Shown here piece by piece: positions 1-9,225 of a stretch of DNA of 64,000 nt (positions are counted from its first letter, which is position 1; each line of letters starts with the position of its first letter). The translations under genes and the position numbers were made by a program. Source of the stretch: Nocardia nova SH22a (GTDB lineage: Bacteria > Actinomycetota > Actinomycetes > Mycobacteriales > Mycobacteriaceae); NCBI RefSeq assembly GCF_000523235.1, contig NZ_CP006850.1:806001-870000 (forward strand), written 5' to 3'. The notes under the pieces were generated by a model, which was not told the DNA's origin, ran no database searches, and saw nothing but the letters and a program-made list of their open reading frames with translations.

Positions 1-100
1 ACTCACGGAGGTAACCGTACCTTCACCAGGTGACAAAAATCAGTGAATTCGAGTCCCTGACTAGGTAATTCGCAAAGGAAAGGATGTTTGCCCGATTCGT

Positions 101-832
101 CTACAAGAGCAGGGCCATGGCCGCGCCCGCGCCGCAGACCACGACGACCACGGTCAGAGCCACGAAATCGGCGCGGCCGGGGGCGGCGGGATGAGCGGTG
201 AGCTCGCCCGTTCCGCCCCGTGCGGTGATGGCCTCACCCAGTTCGCCCGCTCGCCGGGTCGCGACGGCCATGGCCGCGGTGAGGATGTCGGCCAGCGGAT
301 TCGCCGACGCACGGGTGCCGTCTTTGGGGCGCAGCCGCCGGGCCGCTCGCAGAATGCGGATCTCGTCCATCAGCAGTGGTAGCCCGCGCAGTGTCAGGGC
401 CACCACGACGGCCCATTCGTCGACCGGAATCCGCAACCGGCGCAGCGGGGCGCCCAGTTTCGCGAGGGCGGGCGCGATCTCGCTCATCGGCGTGGTCCAG
501 GTGATCAGGAAGGACACCGCGAGCAGGATCAGCGCGAACACGTTGACCTGGACATAGCGCAGGACCGCGGTGGTGCCGACGGGAACCGTGAGCAGACCGC
601 CCAGCAGGATCAACGCCCAGAACCACCACGGGAACCGCGGCAGTGTGCCCAGCGGCAGGCGCGCCAGCAGGGCGACCGCCACGACGAACGCCACCATCAC
701 GCCGAGCACCGGCCACGACGGCACCAACATCAGCAACAGGCTGATCAGGAAGGCGGCGATCATCTTGGTGCCCGCCCACAGGCGGCGGATCGGGCTGTCG
801 ACCGGAACCACACGCAGCAGCACGATGCTCAT
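101..832 (-). CDS. ecfT: ECF transporter transmembrane component (EcfT/CbiQ family)
   Basis: 243 aa, very hydrophobic, with about five predicted membrane segments and a cytoplasmic stretch rich in Arg (residues ~120-200) ending in an Ala-Arg-Gly motif (EAITARG), the kind of element through which EcfT proteins couple to the ATPase subunits. It would be the scaffold subunit of an energy-coupling-factor importer in the plasma membrane. Its start overlaps the stop of the upstream fused EcfS-A-A' gene by 4 bp (ATGA), so the two are translated together. The same pair order occurs in mycobacteria (Rv2326c/Rv2325c, from memory). The substrate cannot be read from the sequence. Confidence 0.88.
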   Translation of the reverse strand: MSIVLLRVVPVDSPIRRLWAGTKMIAAFLISLLLMLVPSWPVLGVMVAFVVAVALLARLPLGTLPRFPWWFWALILLGGLLTVPVGTTAVLRYVQVNVFALILLAVSFLITWTTPMSEIAPALAKLGAPLRRLRIPVDEWAVVVALTLRGLPLLMDEIRILRAARRLRPKDGTRASANPLADILTAAMAVATRRAGELGEAITARGGTGELTAHPAAPGRADFVALTVVVVVCGAGAAMALLL

Positions 833-2925
833 CGCGCACCTCCCAGCGCGTCGCCGGGCTGGTGGCGCCGATCGGGCGCCGGGGCGGGATCGACGGCGGT
901 CATGGTCTCCAGGATCTGCCCCGACCGCAGGTGGACCGTGCGGTCGCAGACATTTTCCATATCGGCCACATCGTGTGAGATGACGATCAGCGTCAGGCCC
1001 GAATCACGCAGCCGGGCAAGTAGTTCCACCACCTCGGCGCGGCCCTGCGGGTCGAGTCCGGCGAGCGGTTCGTCCAGCACCACCACCTGCGGGCGGCTGG
1101 CGACGATCGCGGCGAGGACCACCCGTTTGGCCTGTCCGCCGGACAACTCCTCGATCGAACGCGAGGCCATCGCCCGGTCCAGGCCCACCGCGTCGAGCGC
1201 GCGGCCCACCGCCCCGGAACCGGTGCCGTGCCCGCCCCAGTCCTCGATCTCCGCGCCCACGGTCTGGCGCTGCAACTGCAGCCGGGAATGCTGGAAGGCC
1301 AGCTCCACCGAGCCGATGCGTTTGTGGACCGGCCGCGCGCCGGAGTGATCGCGCAACCGGCAACTGCCCGAGGTCGGCACCACCAGCCCGGCCATGATCC
1401 AGGCCAGTGTGGATTTACCGGATCCGTTTCCGCCGACGACCAGCAGGGTTTCGCCCCGGTACACGGTGAGGTCCACGCCGCCGAGCGCCGATTCGGCCCA
1501 CGGGGTCCCGCGGTTGTAGATGTGCCGGACGCCGTGCAGTTCCAGCAGCGGCTCGCCGATCGGCCGCCGCCGCAGGCTGTGGGCCGGGCGCGGCCAGCTC
1601 GGCAGGCTGTCGACCTGACGGCCCCCGGACAGATGGATGACCCGGTCCGCGGCGGCGGCATCCGCCTCGTGATGGGTGACCAGCACGACGGCCATCCGGT
1701 GCCGGGCGGGAAGTCCGGACAGCAGCGCCACCAGATCGCGGCGACCGTCGGGATCGATCATCGAGGTGGCCTCGTCGGCGACCAGCAGCGCGGGATTGCG
1801 GGCCAGCGCCGCTGCGACTGCCAGGCGCTGCTGTTGACCACCGGACAGCGTCGTCGTCTCCGCACCGCCGAGGCTGCCGAGTCCGACCTCGCACAGCAGG
1901 GCCTCGACATCGACCGCTCGCGCCTCCTCGGGCGCCAGCCCCCACACCACATCGTCGGCGACGAGGACGCCGAGCGTCTGACTCTCCGGGCGTTGCAGCA
2001 CCAGGGCGGTGCCGCCGATCCGGCCGAGCCCGGCCGAGCCGGGACGTTCGACGCTGCCGGTGGTCGGGGGCCGTCCCGCGAGCAGCCGGGTGAGGGTGGA
2101 TTTTCCGGATCCGTTGTGCCCGACCACCGCGACGAATTCCCCGATCTCGACGGTCAGATCGATATCGGTCAGCGCGTCGGCGCGGGCGCCCGGATACCGG
2201 AACGAGGCGCCCCGCAACCGCACGGGCAGCGGCGCGATCGGCCGATCATCGGCGGGTGCGTCGAGCTTGTCGCGGCCGGGCAGCCATTCCAGCCGGTCGA
2301 GTACCGAACCGAGAATGAACCAGGACAGCAGCGCGGTGAGCATGATGCCCACGAGGACGGCCACGCCGATATAGAGCCACCACCAGGCCAGCACGCCGTC
2401 GACGACGGTGATGATCAGCTGCCCGAGCGATTCCAGATGGGCCTGCCGGGTGAGCATGTGGTCGATGCCCTGGGCGATATTGCGCACGTTGTCGAAGACC
2501 AGTCGCCGCGACGCCGCGAACAGGAACAGCATGCCGACCGAGAATCCGGCCCAGCACAGACCGGCCAGGACGGCAGCGAACAACACCGTGAACAGCCCGC
2601 GATGCCGCCGTTTCACCGCGCCGATGATGCCGCCGATCGTCGCCGCGCCCACCAGGGTCGCCGCCGGGACCAGGCCGCCCGCGACGAAACTCACCAGAGT
2701 GGCCGCGACGGTCGCCCCGAACGTCGCGCGCAGCCGGTAGCGCTGGGCGAGCAAACCCATCGGCACGGCCGCGACCAGATTCAGCGCGGCGGCGTACGGC
2801 ACGACCGAACCGATCGTCACCAATCCGACGGTTACCCCGCCGAGGACCGCCGCGGTGGCGAGTTCGATGGGGCGCAGCGGGCCGTGTTGCCGATACGGCT
2901 CGCCGGTGCTGGGTGGCGCGGTCAC
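829..2925 (-). CDS. ECF transporter: membrane (S-like) domain fused to two ATPase domains
   Basis: 698 aa with a GTG start. Residues ~20-205 hold about six membrane segments resembling an ECF substrate-binding/membrane domain. Two complete ABC ATPase domains follow. The first has Walker A GHNGSGKS (269-276), signature LSGGQ (360-364) and Walker B with DEATS (~384). The second has Walker A GGNGSGKS (498-505), signature LSGGQ (594-598) and Walker B VVVLDEP (614-620). So S, A and A' roles sit on one chain, leaving only EcfT separate (the next gene, 4-bp overlap). The length matches the mycobacterial fused protein of this type (about 697 aa). It likely imports a vitamin or similar micronutrient. 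A CAGACT hexamer lies six bases before the GTG, so the mRNA may be leaderless. Confidence 0.88.
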   Translation of the reverse strand: MTAPPSTGEPYRQHGPLRPIELATAAVLGGVTVGLVTIGSVVPYAAALNLVAAVPMGLLAQRYRLRATFGATVAATLVSFVAGGLVPAATLVGAATIGGIIGAVKRRHRGLFTVLFAAVLAGLCWAGFSVGMLFLFAASRRLVFDNVRNIAQGIDHMLTRQAHLESLGQLIITVVDGVLAWWWLYIGVAVLVGIMLTALLSWFILGSVLDRLEWLPGRDKLDAPADDRPIAPLPVRLRGASFRYPGARADALTDIDLTVEIGEFVAVVGHNGSGKSTLTRLLAGRPPTTGSVERPGSAGLGRIGGTALVLQRPESQTLGVLVADDVVWGLAPEEARAVDVEALLCEVGLGSLGGAETTTLSGGQQQRLAVAAALARNPALLVADEATSMIDPDGRRDLVALLSGLPARHRMAVVLVTHHEADAAAADRVIHLSGGRQVDSLPSWPRPAHSLRRRPIGEPLLELHGVRHIYNRGTPWAESALGGVDLTVYRGETLLVVGGNGSGKSTLAWIMAGLVVPTSGSCRLRDHSGARPVHKRIGSVELAFQHSRLQLQRQTVGAEIEDWGGHGTGSGAVGRALDAVGLDRAMASRSIEELSGGQAKRVVLAAIVASRPQVVVLDEPLAGLDPQGRAEVVELLARLRDSGLTLIVISHDVADMENVCDRTVHLRSGQILETMTAVDPAPAPDRRHQPGDALGGAR

Positions 2926-2963
2926 GGCTCAAGTCTGCCAGCACCGGTGGCGGCGGGGTCCGC

Positions 2964-4436
2964 TCATCGGGTGCCGATCGGATCGGGGATACCGGTCAGA
3001 TAGTCGGCCGGATCCAGGGTTCGGGTGCGCAGCCGGTACGCGGTGACGGTGCCCGGCCAATTGTTGGTTATGCGCCCGGCGGCATTGCGATACCAGCTGG
3101 AACAGGCGGTCCACGGGGTACGGAGCAAACGGTGCTGAACCCGTTCGTCGAATGCGGCGGCGGCCTCGGGGCGGACCTCCAGCCGGGCGCCGGGACGATC
3201 GCTCAGATAGCGCACGGCCTGCCGGATGTAACGAGCCTGACATTCGATCATGTAGACGATCGAGCCGATGCCCAGATTCGTATTGGGTCCGTACATCAGG
3301 AACATGTTCGGGAATCCGGGGACCGTCATCCCCAGGTAGGCCCGGGCGCCCTCGTCCCACATCCGGTCGAGTTCGGCTCCGTCGCGCCCGAATATCTTGA
3401 TGGGCCAGAGGAATTCGCTGCCCTTGAAGCCGGTGCCGTAGACGATCACATCGGCCGGATGGACCGTCCCGTCGGTGGTGCGCACACCCTCGGGGACCAC
3501 CTCGGCGATCCGGTCGGTGACCACGTCCACATTCGGGCGCACCAATGCGGGGTAGTACTCGTTGGAGAACAGCACCCGCTTGCACAGCACCGGATAGTCC
3601 GGGGTCAGTTTCTCCCGCAATCGCGGATCGGCGACCTCGCGGCGCAGGGCGCGGGTGCCCAGCCAGGTCGCGATGCGGCGGATCGGCGGGACGGCGGCCA
3701 GCCCCAGCGCGAAGAATTCCAGGAAGCACCACACCCACAGCCGCTGTGCCAGGCGCAGTCCGGGCACGTACCGGAACAGTGCGTGATGCACCGGGCGATA
3801 GGTGCGGTCGGTGCGGCTCACCACCCAGGCCGCGGTGCGCTGGAACAGGGTCAGCCGCTCCACCTCCGGGGCTATCGCGGGCACGAATTGTATTGCGCTG
3901 GCGCCGGTTCCGATCACCGCGACACGTTTGCCGGTCAGCTCGACATCGTGATCCCACTGCGCCGAATGGAACGACGGCCCGGCGAAGGTGCCGATCCCCG
4001 GGATGTCCGGCATGCGCGGCCGGGAGAGCTGGCCGACCGCGCAGATCAGCACGTCGGCGGTGCGGATCTCGCCGTCGGTGGAGTGGACGGTCCAGTGTCC
4101 GGCCGATTCGTCGAAGCGGGCCTCGGTGACCTCCGCGCCGAAGACGATCCGGTCGGTCAGCCGGTACTTCACCGCCACCGCGTGCAGGTAGCCGAGGATG
4201 TCGGCCTGTCCGGAGTAGCGCTGCGGCCAATCCGGTTTCGGTTCGTAGGAGAACGAGTACAGCGGGGACGGCACATCGCAGGCGGCGCCGGGGTAGGTGT
4301 TCTCCCGCCACACCCCGCCCAGGTCGGTGGCCCGCTCCAGGATGGTGATGTCGTCGAATCCGTTGCGCCGCAGCTCGATTGCCGCACCGAGACCACCGAA
4401 ACCGGCTCCGATGACGAGGACCGACGGCGTGGGCAT
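2964..4436 (-). CDS. flavin-containing monooxygenase, Baeyer-Villiger type
   Basis: 490 aa from ATG 4436; a longer frame exists upstream but would overlap the next gene and lacks the family fold. An FAD-binding GAGFGG lies at residues 10-15. The type I Baeyer-Villiger fingerprint FxGxxxHxxxW(P/D) is matched by FAGPSFHSAQWD (151-162). A second Rossmann motif, GTGAS (176-180), is for NADPH. The family inserts one oxygen atom from O2 beside a ketone or oxidises heteroatoms; the substrate here is unknown. The C-terminus carries WYRNAAGRITNNWPG, which recurs nearly unchanged in the partial gene at the right window edge, so the genome holds at least two paralogues. Confidence 0.87.
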   Translation of the reverse strand: MPTPSVLVIGAGFGGLGAAIELRRNGFDDITILERATDLGGVWRENTYPGAACDVPSPLYSFSYEPKPDWPQRYSGQADILGYLHAVAVKYRLTDRIVFGAEVTEARFDESAGHWTVHSTDGEIRTADVLICAVGQLSRPRMPDIPGIGTFAGPSFHSAQWDHDVELTGKRVAVIGTGASAIQFVPAIAPEVERLTLFQRTAAWVVSRTDRTYRPVHHALFRYVPGLRLAQRLWVWCFLEFFALGLAAVPPIRRIATWLGTRALRREVADPRLREKLTPDYPVLCKRVLFSNEYYPALVRPNVDVVTDRIAEVVPEGVRTTDGTVHPADVIVYGTGFKGSEFLWPIKIFGRDGAELDRMWDEGARAYLGMTVPGFPNMFLMYGPNTNLGIGSIVYMIECQARYIRQAVRYLSDRPGARLEVRPEAAAAFDERVQHRLLRTPWTACSSWYRNAAGRITNNWPGTVTAYRLRTRTLDPADYLTGIPDPIGTR

Positions 4437-4503
4437 GCGCGCTCCTGAAGGTCGATAACAGGTTCTACCACTGTAGGCCCGCGCGCCCTGCCGGGAGGCC
4501 CGT

Positions 4504-5283
4504 TCAGCGGGGCTGGACCGAGATCCGCCCGCCCATCGGCACCGTGCGCACGACGGTGGTGAGCCGGCCGTCCTCGACCGCGTGCAGCACCACCGACGGG
4601 TCCGGCGCGTAATCGATCGGCACCTCGCCCGGTGCGCCGACCTCCCACGCTCCGCCGATCGCCGAGGCCACACTCGGCGCCACCACCAGCGGCCGCCCGC
4701 CGAACAGTGTGGTGCCCATGGCGTGCATGTGTCCGGCGAGGACGCCGAGAATCCGGTCGTCGTTCGCGACCAGGCGTTCGAGACGTTCCGGATCGGCCAG
4801 CCGGATCGGATCGACGACCGTGGAGAACATCGGCATCGGCGGATGATGCAGCGCGATCAGCACCGGCGCGTCCGCGGGCGTGCGTTCCAGCAGCCGGTCC
4901 AGCCAGGCATAGGTCCGCTCGCCCAGCGCCCCGCCGCCGGAACCGGGAATCGTGGAATCGAGCATGGCGACGGTGACCCCGCCGACCTCGACGGCCTGAT
5001 TGATCGGCCCCTCCGGAGCCGGGACATCCAGCAGGGCCTCGCACAGATTGGCGCGATCGTCGTGATTGCCCGGCAGCACGTACAGCGGCAGATCGGTGCT
5101 GAGCACCTTGCGTGCCTGTTCGTATTGGGCGAGGGAGCCGGAATCGGTGAGGTCGCCGGTGACGAGTACGGCATCGGGCCGCCGCGGTAATCGCTCCAGG
5201 AAGCCGAGCACCGTGGCGACACGTTCGGCATTACGCGGGGTCAGATCGAAATGGGTGTCGCTGATCTGTGCCAGCAGAATCAT
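4504..5283 (-). CDS. class III metallophosphoesterase (CpdA/Rv0805-like)
   Basis: 259 aa from ATG 5283. The dinuclear metal-site motifs appear in order: DTHFD near the N-terminus (DxH), GDLTD (GDxxD), GNHDD (GNHD), an internal HH, and GHMHAMG near residue 190. This is the calcineurin-like fold of cyclic-nucleotide and related phosphodiesterases. Length and motif spacing resemble mycobacterial Rv0805, which hydrolyses cyclic nucleotides in vitro, but the cellular substrate cannot be settled from sequence. The gene lies 67 bp upstream of the flavin monooxygenase on the same strand and may be cotranscribed with it. Confidence 0.85.
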   Translation of the reverse strand: MILLAQISDTHFDLTPRNAERVATVLGFLERLPRRPDAVLVTGDLTDSGSLAQYEQARKVLSTDLPLYVLPGNHDDRANLCEALLDVPAPEGPINQAVEVGGVTVAMLDSTIPGSGGGALGERTYAWLDRLLERTPADAPVLIALHHPPMPMFSTVVDPIRLADPERLERLVANDDRILGVLAGHMHAMGTTLFGGRPLVVAPSVASAIGGAWEVGAPGEVPIDYAPDPSVVLHAVEDGRLTTVVRTVPMGGRISVQPR

Positions 5284-5469
5284 GGCGTCCGCTTTCTCCT
5301 GGGCTCGCACCGTTGCGCCCGTCACCGGGTTGCGGCCGTGCGCGAACCCGCGTGAAATCCCTGCGGCACCGGCTCTGAGCCGTTCGCATCGGTCGCCTGT
5401 CGTGCCACTGGGGCACCTGTCCAGGGTAGGAGCATCCGGTCACGCAGTCTGCATGACGCTCGCCACGTC

Positions 5470-5970
5470 TTATAGCTGTGGGCTATGTTCGAGCGCGCGT
5501 TCGTATGCTTCGTTCAGCCGTACCGAGGCTCGTTGCTTCCCGGGGTCGGGGCGTGGGACGTCCAGGTAGATTTCGCGGAGCTCGTCCATGAGATCGGCCG
5601 TCAGTTCCGGTGAATCGGCGAGCAGCTGCGCGCGAATCGTCAGCTCTGGCGTGGTTTCGCGGTACCGCGCACCCCATCGTCCCAGCGCCACCATGATCGG
5701 CACGGTATCGATGCCCGCGGCCGTGAGCCGGTAGGCGGCCTTCTGTCCGCGCATCGCGTCGTCGCGGGTGAGCAATCCGGATGCGACCAGTCGCTGCAGG
5801 CGATCCGCCAGGATGTTGGAGGCGATGCCTTCGTCGTTGCGGGACAGCAGTTCCCGGAAATGCCGGCGCCCGCCGAAGATGATGTCGCGCAGCACGATGA
5901 TCGTCCATTGATCCCCGAGCACTTCGACGGCGGCATTGATCGCGCAGCCCGACCGCGGGCTCCGGAACAT
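5470..5970 (-). CDS. HxlR-family transcriptional regulator
   Basis: 166 aa. The N-terminal winged helix is typical of HxlR, with the conserved early Cys (GCAINAAVEVLGDQW), GGRRHFREL, and the recognition region SNILADRLQRL. A long C-terminal helix for dimerisation follows. A clear ribosome site, GGAGGTGAG, lies directly before the ATG. It diverges from the RibD/DHFR-like reductase. Two near-identical operator-like repeats in the intervening 88 bp (see 5985-6044) suggest it represses that gene and perhaps itself. Confidence 0.88.
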   Translation of the reverse strand: MFRSPRSGCAINAAVEVLGDQWTIIVLRDIIFGGRRHFRELLSRNDEGIASNILADRLQRLVASGLLTRDDAMRGQKAAYRLTAAGIDTVPIMVALGRWGARYRETTPELTIRAQLLADSPELTADLMDELREIYLDVPRPDPGKQRASVRLNEAYERALEHSPQL

Positions 5971-5984
5971 CTCTCACCTCCACA

Positions 5985-6044
5985 GTGATTGCGAAACACA
6001 ACTCCACTACCCTATGCTCCGTACAGCGATTGTGAAACGCAACC
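5985..6044 (+). promoter_or_regulatory. paired HxlR operators over a sigma70-type promoter
   Basis: Two copies of TTGYGAAACRCAA, a near-palindrome, lie at 5989-6001 and 6030-6042, 41 bp apart centre to centre (about four helical turns). The first copy includes a possible -35 TTGCGA (5989-5994). A -10 TATGCT lies at 6013-6018 with 18 bp spacing. The second copy covers the expected transcription start. This layout would allow HxlR to repress the reductase gene at 6059. Confidence 0.6.
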
Positions 6045-6058
6045 ACTTAGGGAGACCC

Positions 6059-6718
6059 ATGTCGCGCCAGCCCAGAGTTCGTGTCGACCTGCTCAACGTG
6101 TCGCTGGACGGTTACGCCGCCGGTGACACCGTCACCTTCGATGAACCGATCGGCGGTGCGGGCGAGCTGTTCGGCAACTTCGACGGCAGGTTCATCGCCG
6201 GTGTGCACACCGCCGATGCGCCGATCACCGCCGATCGCCTGTTCACCAGCGTCTGGGGACAGGGCGTGGGCGTGGAGATCATGGGGCGCGGCAAATTCGG
6301 GCCGCAGACCGGTCCCTGGCCCGAGGACGGTTGGCGCGGCTGGTGGGGCGAGGAACCGCCGTTCCGCACTCCCGTCGTGGTCCTCACCCATCACGCCCAG
6401 GACCCCATCGCCTTCGACAACGGAACCACGTTCCACTTCCTCGACGCCGATGCCGCCGGGGCGCTCGAATACGCACGGAAACTCGCCGACGGCAGCGACA
6501 TCCGCATCGGAGGCGGACCGACGACCGTGCGCCAGTTCCTCGAATCCGACCTCATCGACTTCATGCACCTGACGATCGTGCCGGTGGTGCTGGGCGGCGG
6601 CACCTCGTTGTGGGAGGGGTTCGGCAACCTGCACGAGCGCTTCGACATCGAATCCGTGTCCACGCCGAGCGGCCTCGTGCACCAGTTCTGGAACCGTCAC
6701 GGGCGCAGCGGCGAATAA
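6059..6718 (+). CDS. dihydrofolate reductase-like (RibD C-terminal) family reductase
   Basis: 219 aa from ATG 6059; the open frame extends further upstream but that part crosses the operator region. The domain resembles the C-terminal reductase of RibD and stand-alone DHFR-like proteins: an N-terminal LLNVSLDGYAAG, then VLTHHAQDP, a substrate/NADPH region IRIGGGPTTVRQFL, and the terminal strand LTIVPVVLGGGTSLW. Such proteins are NADPH-dependent reductases, usually of unknown substrate and often paired with an HxlR-type or similar repressor, as here. It is a single gene transcribed away from its regulator. Confidence 0.85.
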   Translation: MSRQPRVRVDLLNVSLDGYAAGDTVTFDEPIGGAGELFGNFDGRFIAGVHTADAPITADRLFTSVWGQGVGVEIMGRGKFGPQTGPWPEDGWRGWWGEEPPFRTPVVVLTHHAQDPIAFDNGTTFHFLDADAAGALEYARKLADGSDIRIGGGPTTVRQFLESDLIDFMHLTIVPVVLGGGTSLWEGFGNLHERFDIESVSTPSGLVHQFWNRHGRSGE

Positions 6719-6769
6719 CCGTCAGCCGCACCCGAGCCGGAATCGGAGGCGGGTGACTATCGGGTCCCG

Positions 6770-8329
6770 TCAGTTCTTCGTTCGGAGCCAGTCGGAGAAG
6801 TCCGCCGCCTCGGGGACCGACAGGGGAGCGCCGACCCATTGGGCGCCGGCCAGCCGTTTCGGGAGCCGGTCGGCGCGGCGCAGTCGTTGCCACTGGTCGG
6901 CGCGGAGTATCAGAATCCGCACGTCGAGGTCGGCCAATGCGACCACGTCGTCGATGTTCGCGGCGGACGCGTTCAAGCGAATCAATTCCGGGAGGGCGGC
7001 CACATCGCGCGCCCGTACCGGCATCGGTCCCAATGTCAGATTCCAGAGTGCGGGGTGACCGGCCAGGTCCGACAGATCCGCCCGGGGCGCGTTCAGTTCC
7101 AGCGATTCGACGGTGTGCGGGAGCCACAATCGGATCTCGCCGTCCCATGTGATCTCCACCTGTCGCAGCTGCGAGGGCACCGACAGGACCGAGAGGTCGA
7201 GTCGGCCCGGGTCGGCGTCATCGCCGTAGCGATGGATCATCAGCTCGCCGGTCGGGAGCCGATGGGCCGACAGGCCCGGTTGGGTCAGCCGCAGGTGCTG
7301 CAGCTGCTCGACATCGGATATGCCGGTGGTGACCGGATCTTCGGAGGCATCGACGTTCGCCTGCCATTGCGGGTCCGGCCGCGACACCCGCAGCGGCCAA
7401 TCGCCTTCGCCGATATCCTCGCGCAGCAGGGTCGCGACGATGCCGGACAGCAGCGCGGTCACCGATTCGGCCAGGACGTGGATCCGCTCGAAATCTCGCC
7501 CGAACTCCAGGATCTGCCCGTATCGACCGTCCGGGCCCGGATCGAGATCGACCGCGATTGCGTTGGATCCGTAGTCTGTCCCGATCGGAATCCACCCGTC
7601 GCTGCTCGACACTCGCCGCACCGCGCCGAAGGGTGAGGCATCGAACACCACGGGCGACAGCACGGTGAACGCATCGCTGGTGGGGGCGGTGGCGAAACCC
7701 CGATTCGGATCATCGGGCGCGCCGGGTTCTCGCAGCGAATATCCGCCCAGCAGGCCGAGTTCGCGATAATCGTCGTTGCCGACCAGCCGGTACAGCGCGC
7801 GCAGATCCTCGGGCAGCCGCACACCCAGCCGTTGTTCGATCGCCGAGAGTTGTTCCTCGGTACAGGGTTCGCCGAATTCGGGTGCCTCGCCGCGCATCTC
7901 CCGGTGGTGCCTCGCCCATTGGGTCACCAGCACTTCGATGCGCCGCAGGACCTCCGGATCGGTCGGCCCATCCGGCACCGCACTCTTCGGGACCGGCCGG
8001 GTGTGCCGGTCGTTCGGATAGCGGAATTCCGGATCCAGCAGCACCGAGCACGGGGAACGCGACGCCAATGCGAAGGTGTGCCGCAGCTGCGGCGGATCGG
8101 TGTTCAGGGTCAAGTCCCCGATCAGTGGCCGATCATCGTCGGGGGCACGCAACGCCTCGTCGAGCGCGCCCATGAGATCCATCATCGTGGAATCGTCGTA
8201 CTCACCCGTGCGTGGCCAGTCCTGCAATTCCATATAGTCGCGATTCGTCTGAAACGACCAGGTGACGGGCACATCGGCGCCGAACCTGTCGAGCAGAAAC
8301 CGGGCCAACTCTTCGACGGGACCAGACAT
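6770..8329 (-). CDS. SMI1/KNR4-family protein with C-terminal leucine-rich repeats
   Basis: 519 aa. A central SMI1/KNR4 fold spans residues ~150-290 (CTEEQLSAIEQRLGVRLPED, then DGWIPIGTDYGSNAIAVDL and GQILEFGRDFE). Residues ~330-500 form irregular leucine-rich repeats ending in a short acidic tail. Residues 1-110 form a separate region I do not recognise. SMI1/KNR4 proteins in bacteria are often immunity proteins against polymorphic toxins. No toxin gene is adjacent, so the gene may be an orphan immunity-like or ligand-binding protein. Flanking genes face different ways and suggest no operon. Confidence 0.75.
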   Translation of the reverse strand: MSGPVEELARFLLDRFGADVPVTWSFQTNRDYMELQDWPRTGEYDDSTMMDLMGALDEALRAPDDDRPLIGDLTLNTDPPQLRHTFALASRSPCSVLLDPEFRYPNDRHTRPVPKSAVPDGPTDPEVLRRIEVLVTQWARHHREMRGEAPEFGEPCTEEQLSAIEQRLGVRLPEDLRALYRLVGNDDYRELGLLGGYSLREPGAPDDPNRGFATAPTSDAFTVLSPVVFDASPFGAVRRVSSSDGWIPIGTDYGSNAIAVDLDPGPDGRYGQILEFGRDFERIHVLAESVTALLSGIVATLLREDIGEGDWPLRVSRPDPQWQANVDASEDPVTTGISDVEQLQHLRLTQPGLSAHRLPTGELMIHRYGDDADPGRLDLSVLSVPSQLRQVEITWDGEIRLWLPHTVESLELNAPRADLSDLAGHPALWNLTLGPMPVRARDVAALPELIRLNASAANIDDVVALADLDVRILILRADQWQRLRRADRLPKRLAGAQWVGAPLSVPEAADFSDWLRTKN

Positions 8330-8434
8330 GGCCCGCAGTATTCCAAAACGCCGATTTCCGAACGGGATTCGTCTGATCGTGGGTGGGAAGAGTGGATCTC
8401 GTTGTTCGAGGCCTTGCTGTTCGGCTGATGTCGT

Positions 8435-9115
8435 TCACGGGTGTCGAACGGTGGCGTCGACGAATGTGACGGTTTCGCCGAGTGGCGCGCGGTCGATGCG
8501 GGGATGGGCGGCTGCGGTGTCCTCGAATCCGATGGACATGCCGCAGAACAGGATCGAGTCGTCGGGCGGGCAAACCACTTCGGCGACTGTGCGGTGGTAC
8601 ATCGACCACGCCATCTGCGTGCAACTGTGCAGGCCCTCGGCACGCAGTAGCAGCATGACCGTTTGCAGGTACATGCCCAGGTCGGCCCATTGCGGTGGTC
8701 CCATCAGCCGGTCGACATAGCAGAACAGTGCGGTCGAGGCGCCGAAGCACTTCCAGTTCTCGGCGACATGCGCCGCCCGGGCGCGGGTGTCGGCCCGGTG
8801 GATGCCGAGTGCGCTGTAGCGCTGTTCGGCCGCCGCGGCCCGGCGATCCCGATACGGCGCGGGGAGATCGGGCGGGTACATGCGGTATTCGGGTTTGTCC
8901 TCCGGGTCCGCGGCATCGACGCGTTCACCGGTGCGCTGCTTCAGCTCGTCCAGTGCGGTCCCGGTAACCACGAAAGTCTTCCAGGGTTGCAGGTTCGCGC
9001 CGGATGGCGCCCGCGTCGCCGCTGACAGCACTCGCCGCAGGACCATCGGCGGGACAGGGTCGCTGGTGAACGCACGCACGGCGCGGCGGCTGTGCACGGC
9101 GGAATAGATGTCCAT
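8435..9115 (-). CDS. nitroreductase-family FMN oxidoreductase
   Basis: 226 aa from ATG 9115, preceded by GAGGGAGAG; the upstream extension of the frame has no family similarity. The N-terminus MDIYSAVHSRRAVRAF contains the FMN-phosphate-binding SRRAVR. RAPSGANLQPW is the classic nitroreductase motif, and FCGMSIGFED near the C-terminus closes the FMN site. These are NAD(P)H-dependent flavin enzymes reducing nitro compounds, quinones or similar. It lies 110 bp downstream of the alpha/beta hydrolase on the same strand and may be cotranscribed. Confidence 0.88.
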   Translation of the reverse strand: MDIYSAVHSRRAVRAFTSDPVPPMVLRRVLSAATRAPSGANLQPWKTFVVTGTALDELKQRTGERVDAADPEDKPEYRMYPPDLPAPYRDRRAAAAEQRYSALGIHRADTRARAAHVAENWKCFGASTALFCYVDRLMGPPQWADLGMYLQTVMLLLRAEGLHSCTQMAWSMYHRTVAEVVCPPDDSILFCGMSIGFEDTAAAHPRIDRAPLGETVTFVDATVRHP

Positions 9116-9225
9116 CGAGTCGGATCTCTCCCTCGGTTCCGGTGTGTTTCTCCTATCGACGTCCGGAAGCGAGAAAAGGTGACCCGAGCGCTGAACGGCC
9201 TTGTCCAACTGGGTGATATCCCGTT

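Noticed and set aside
1228..3003. 591-codon open frame on the plus strand
   Set aside because: It is the antisense shadow of the ECF transporter gene, with reversed codon bias and no domain.
2913..4448. 511-codon plus-strand frame opposite the flavin monooxygenase
   Set aside because: Low-complexity Gly/Gln/Asp-rich translation typical of antisense in high-GC DNA; the minus strand has clear FAD motifs.
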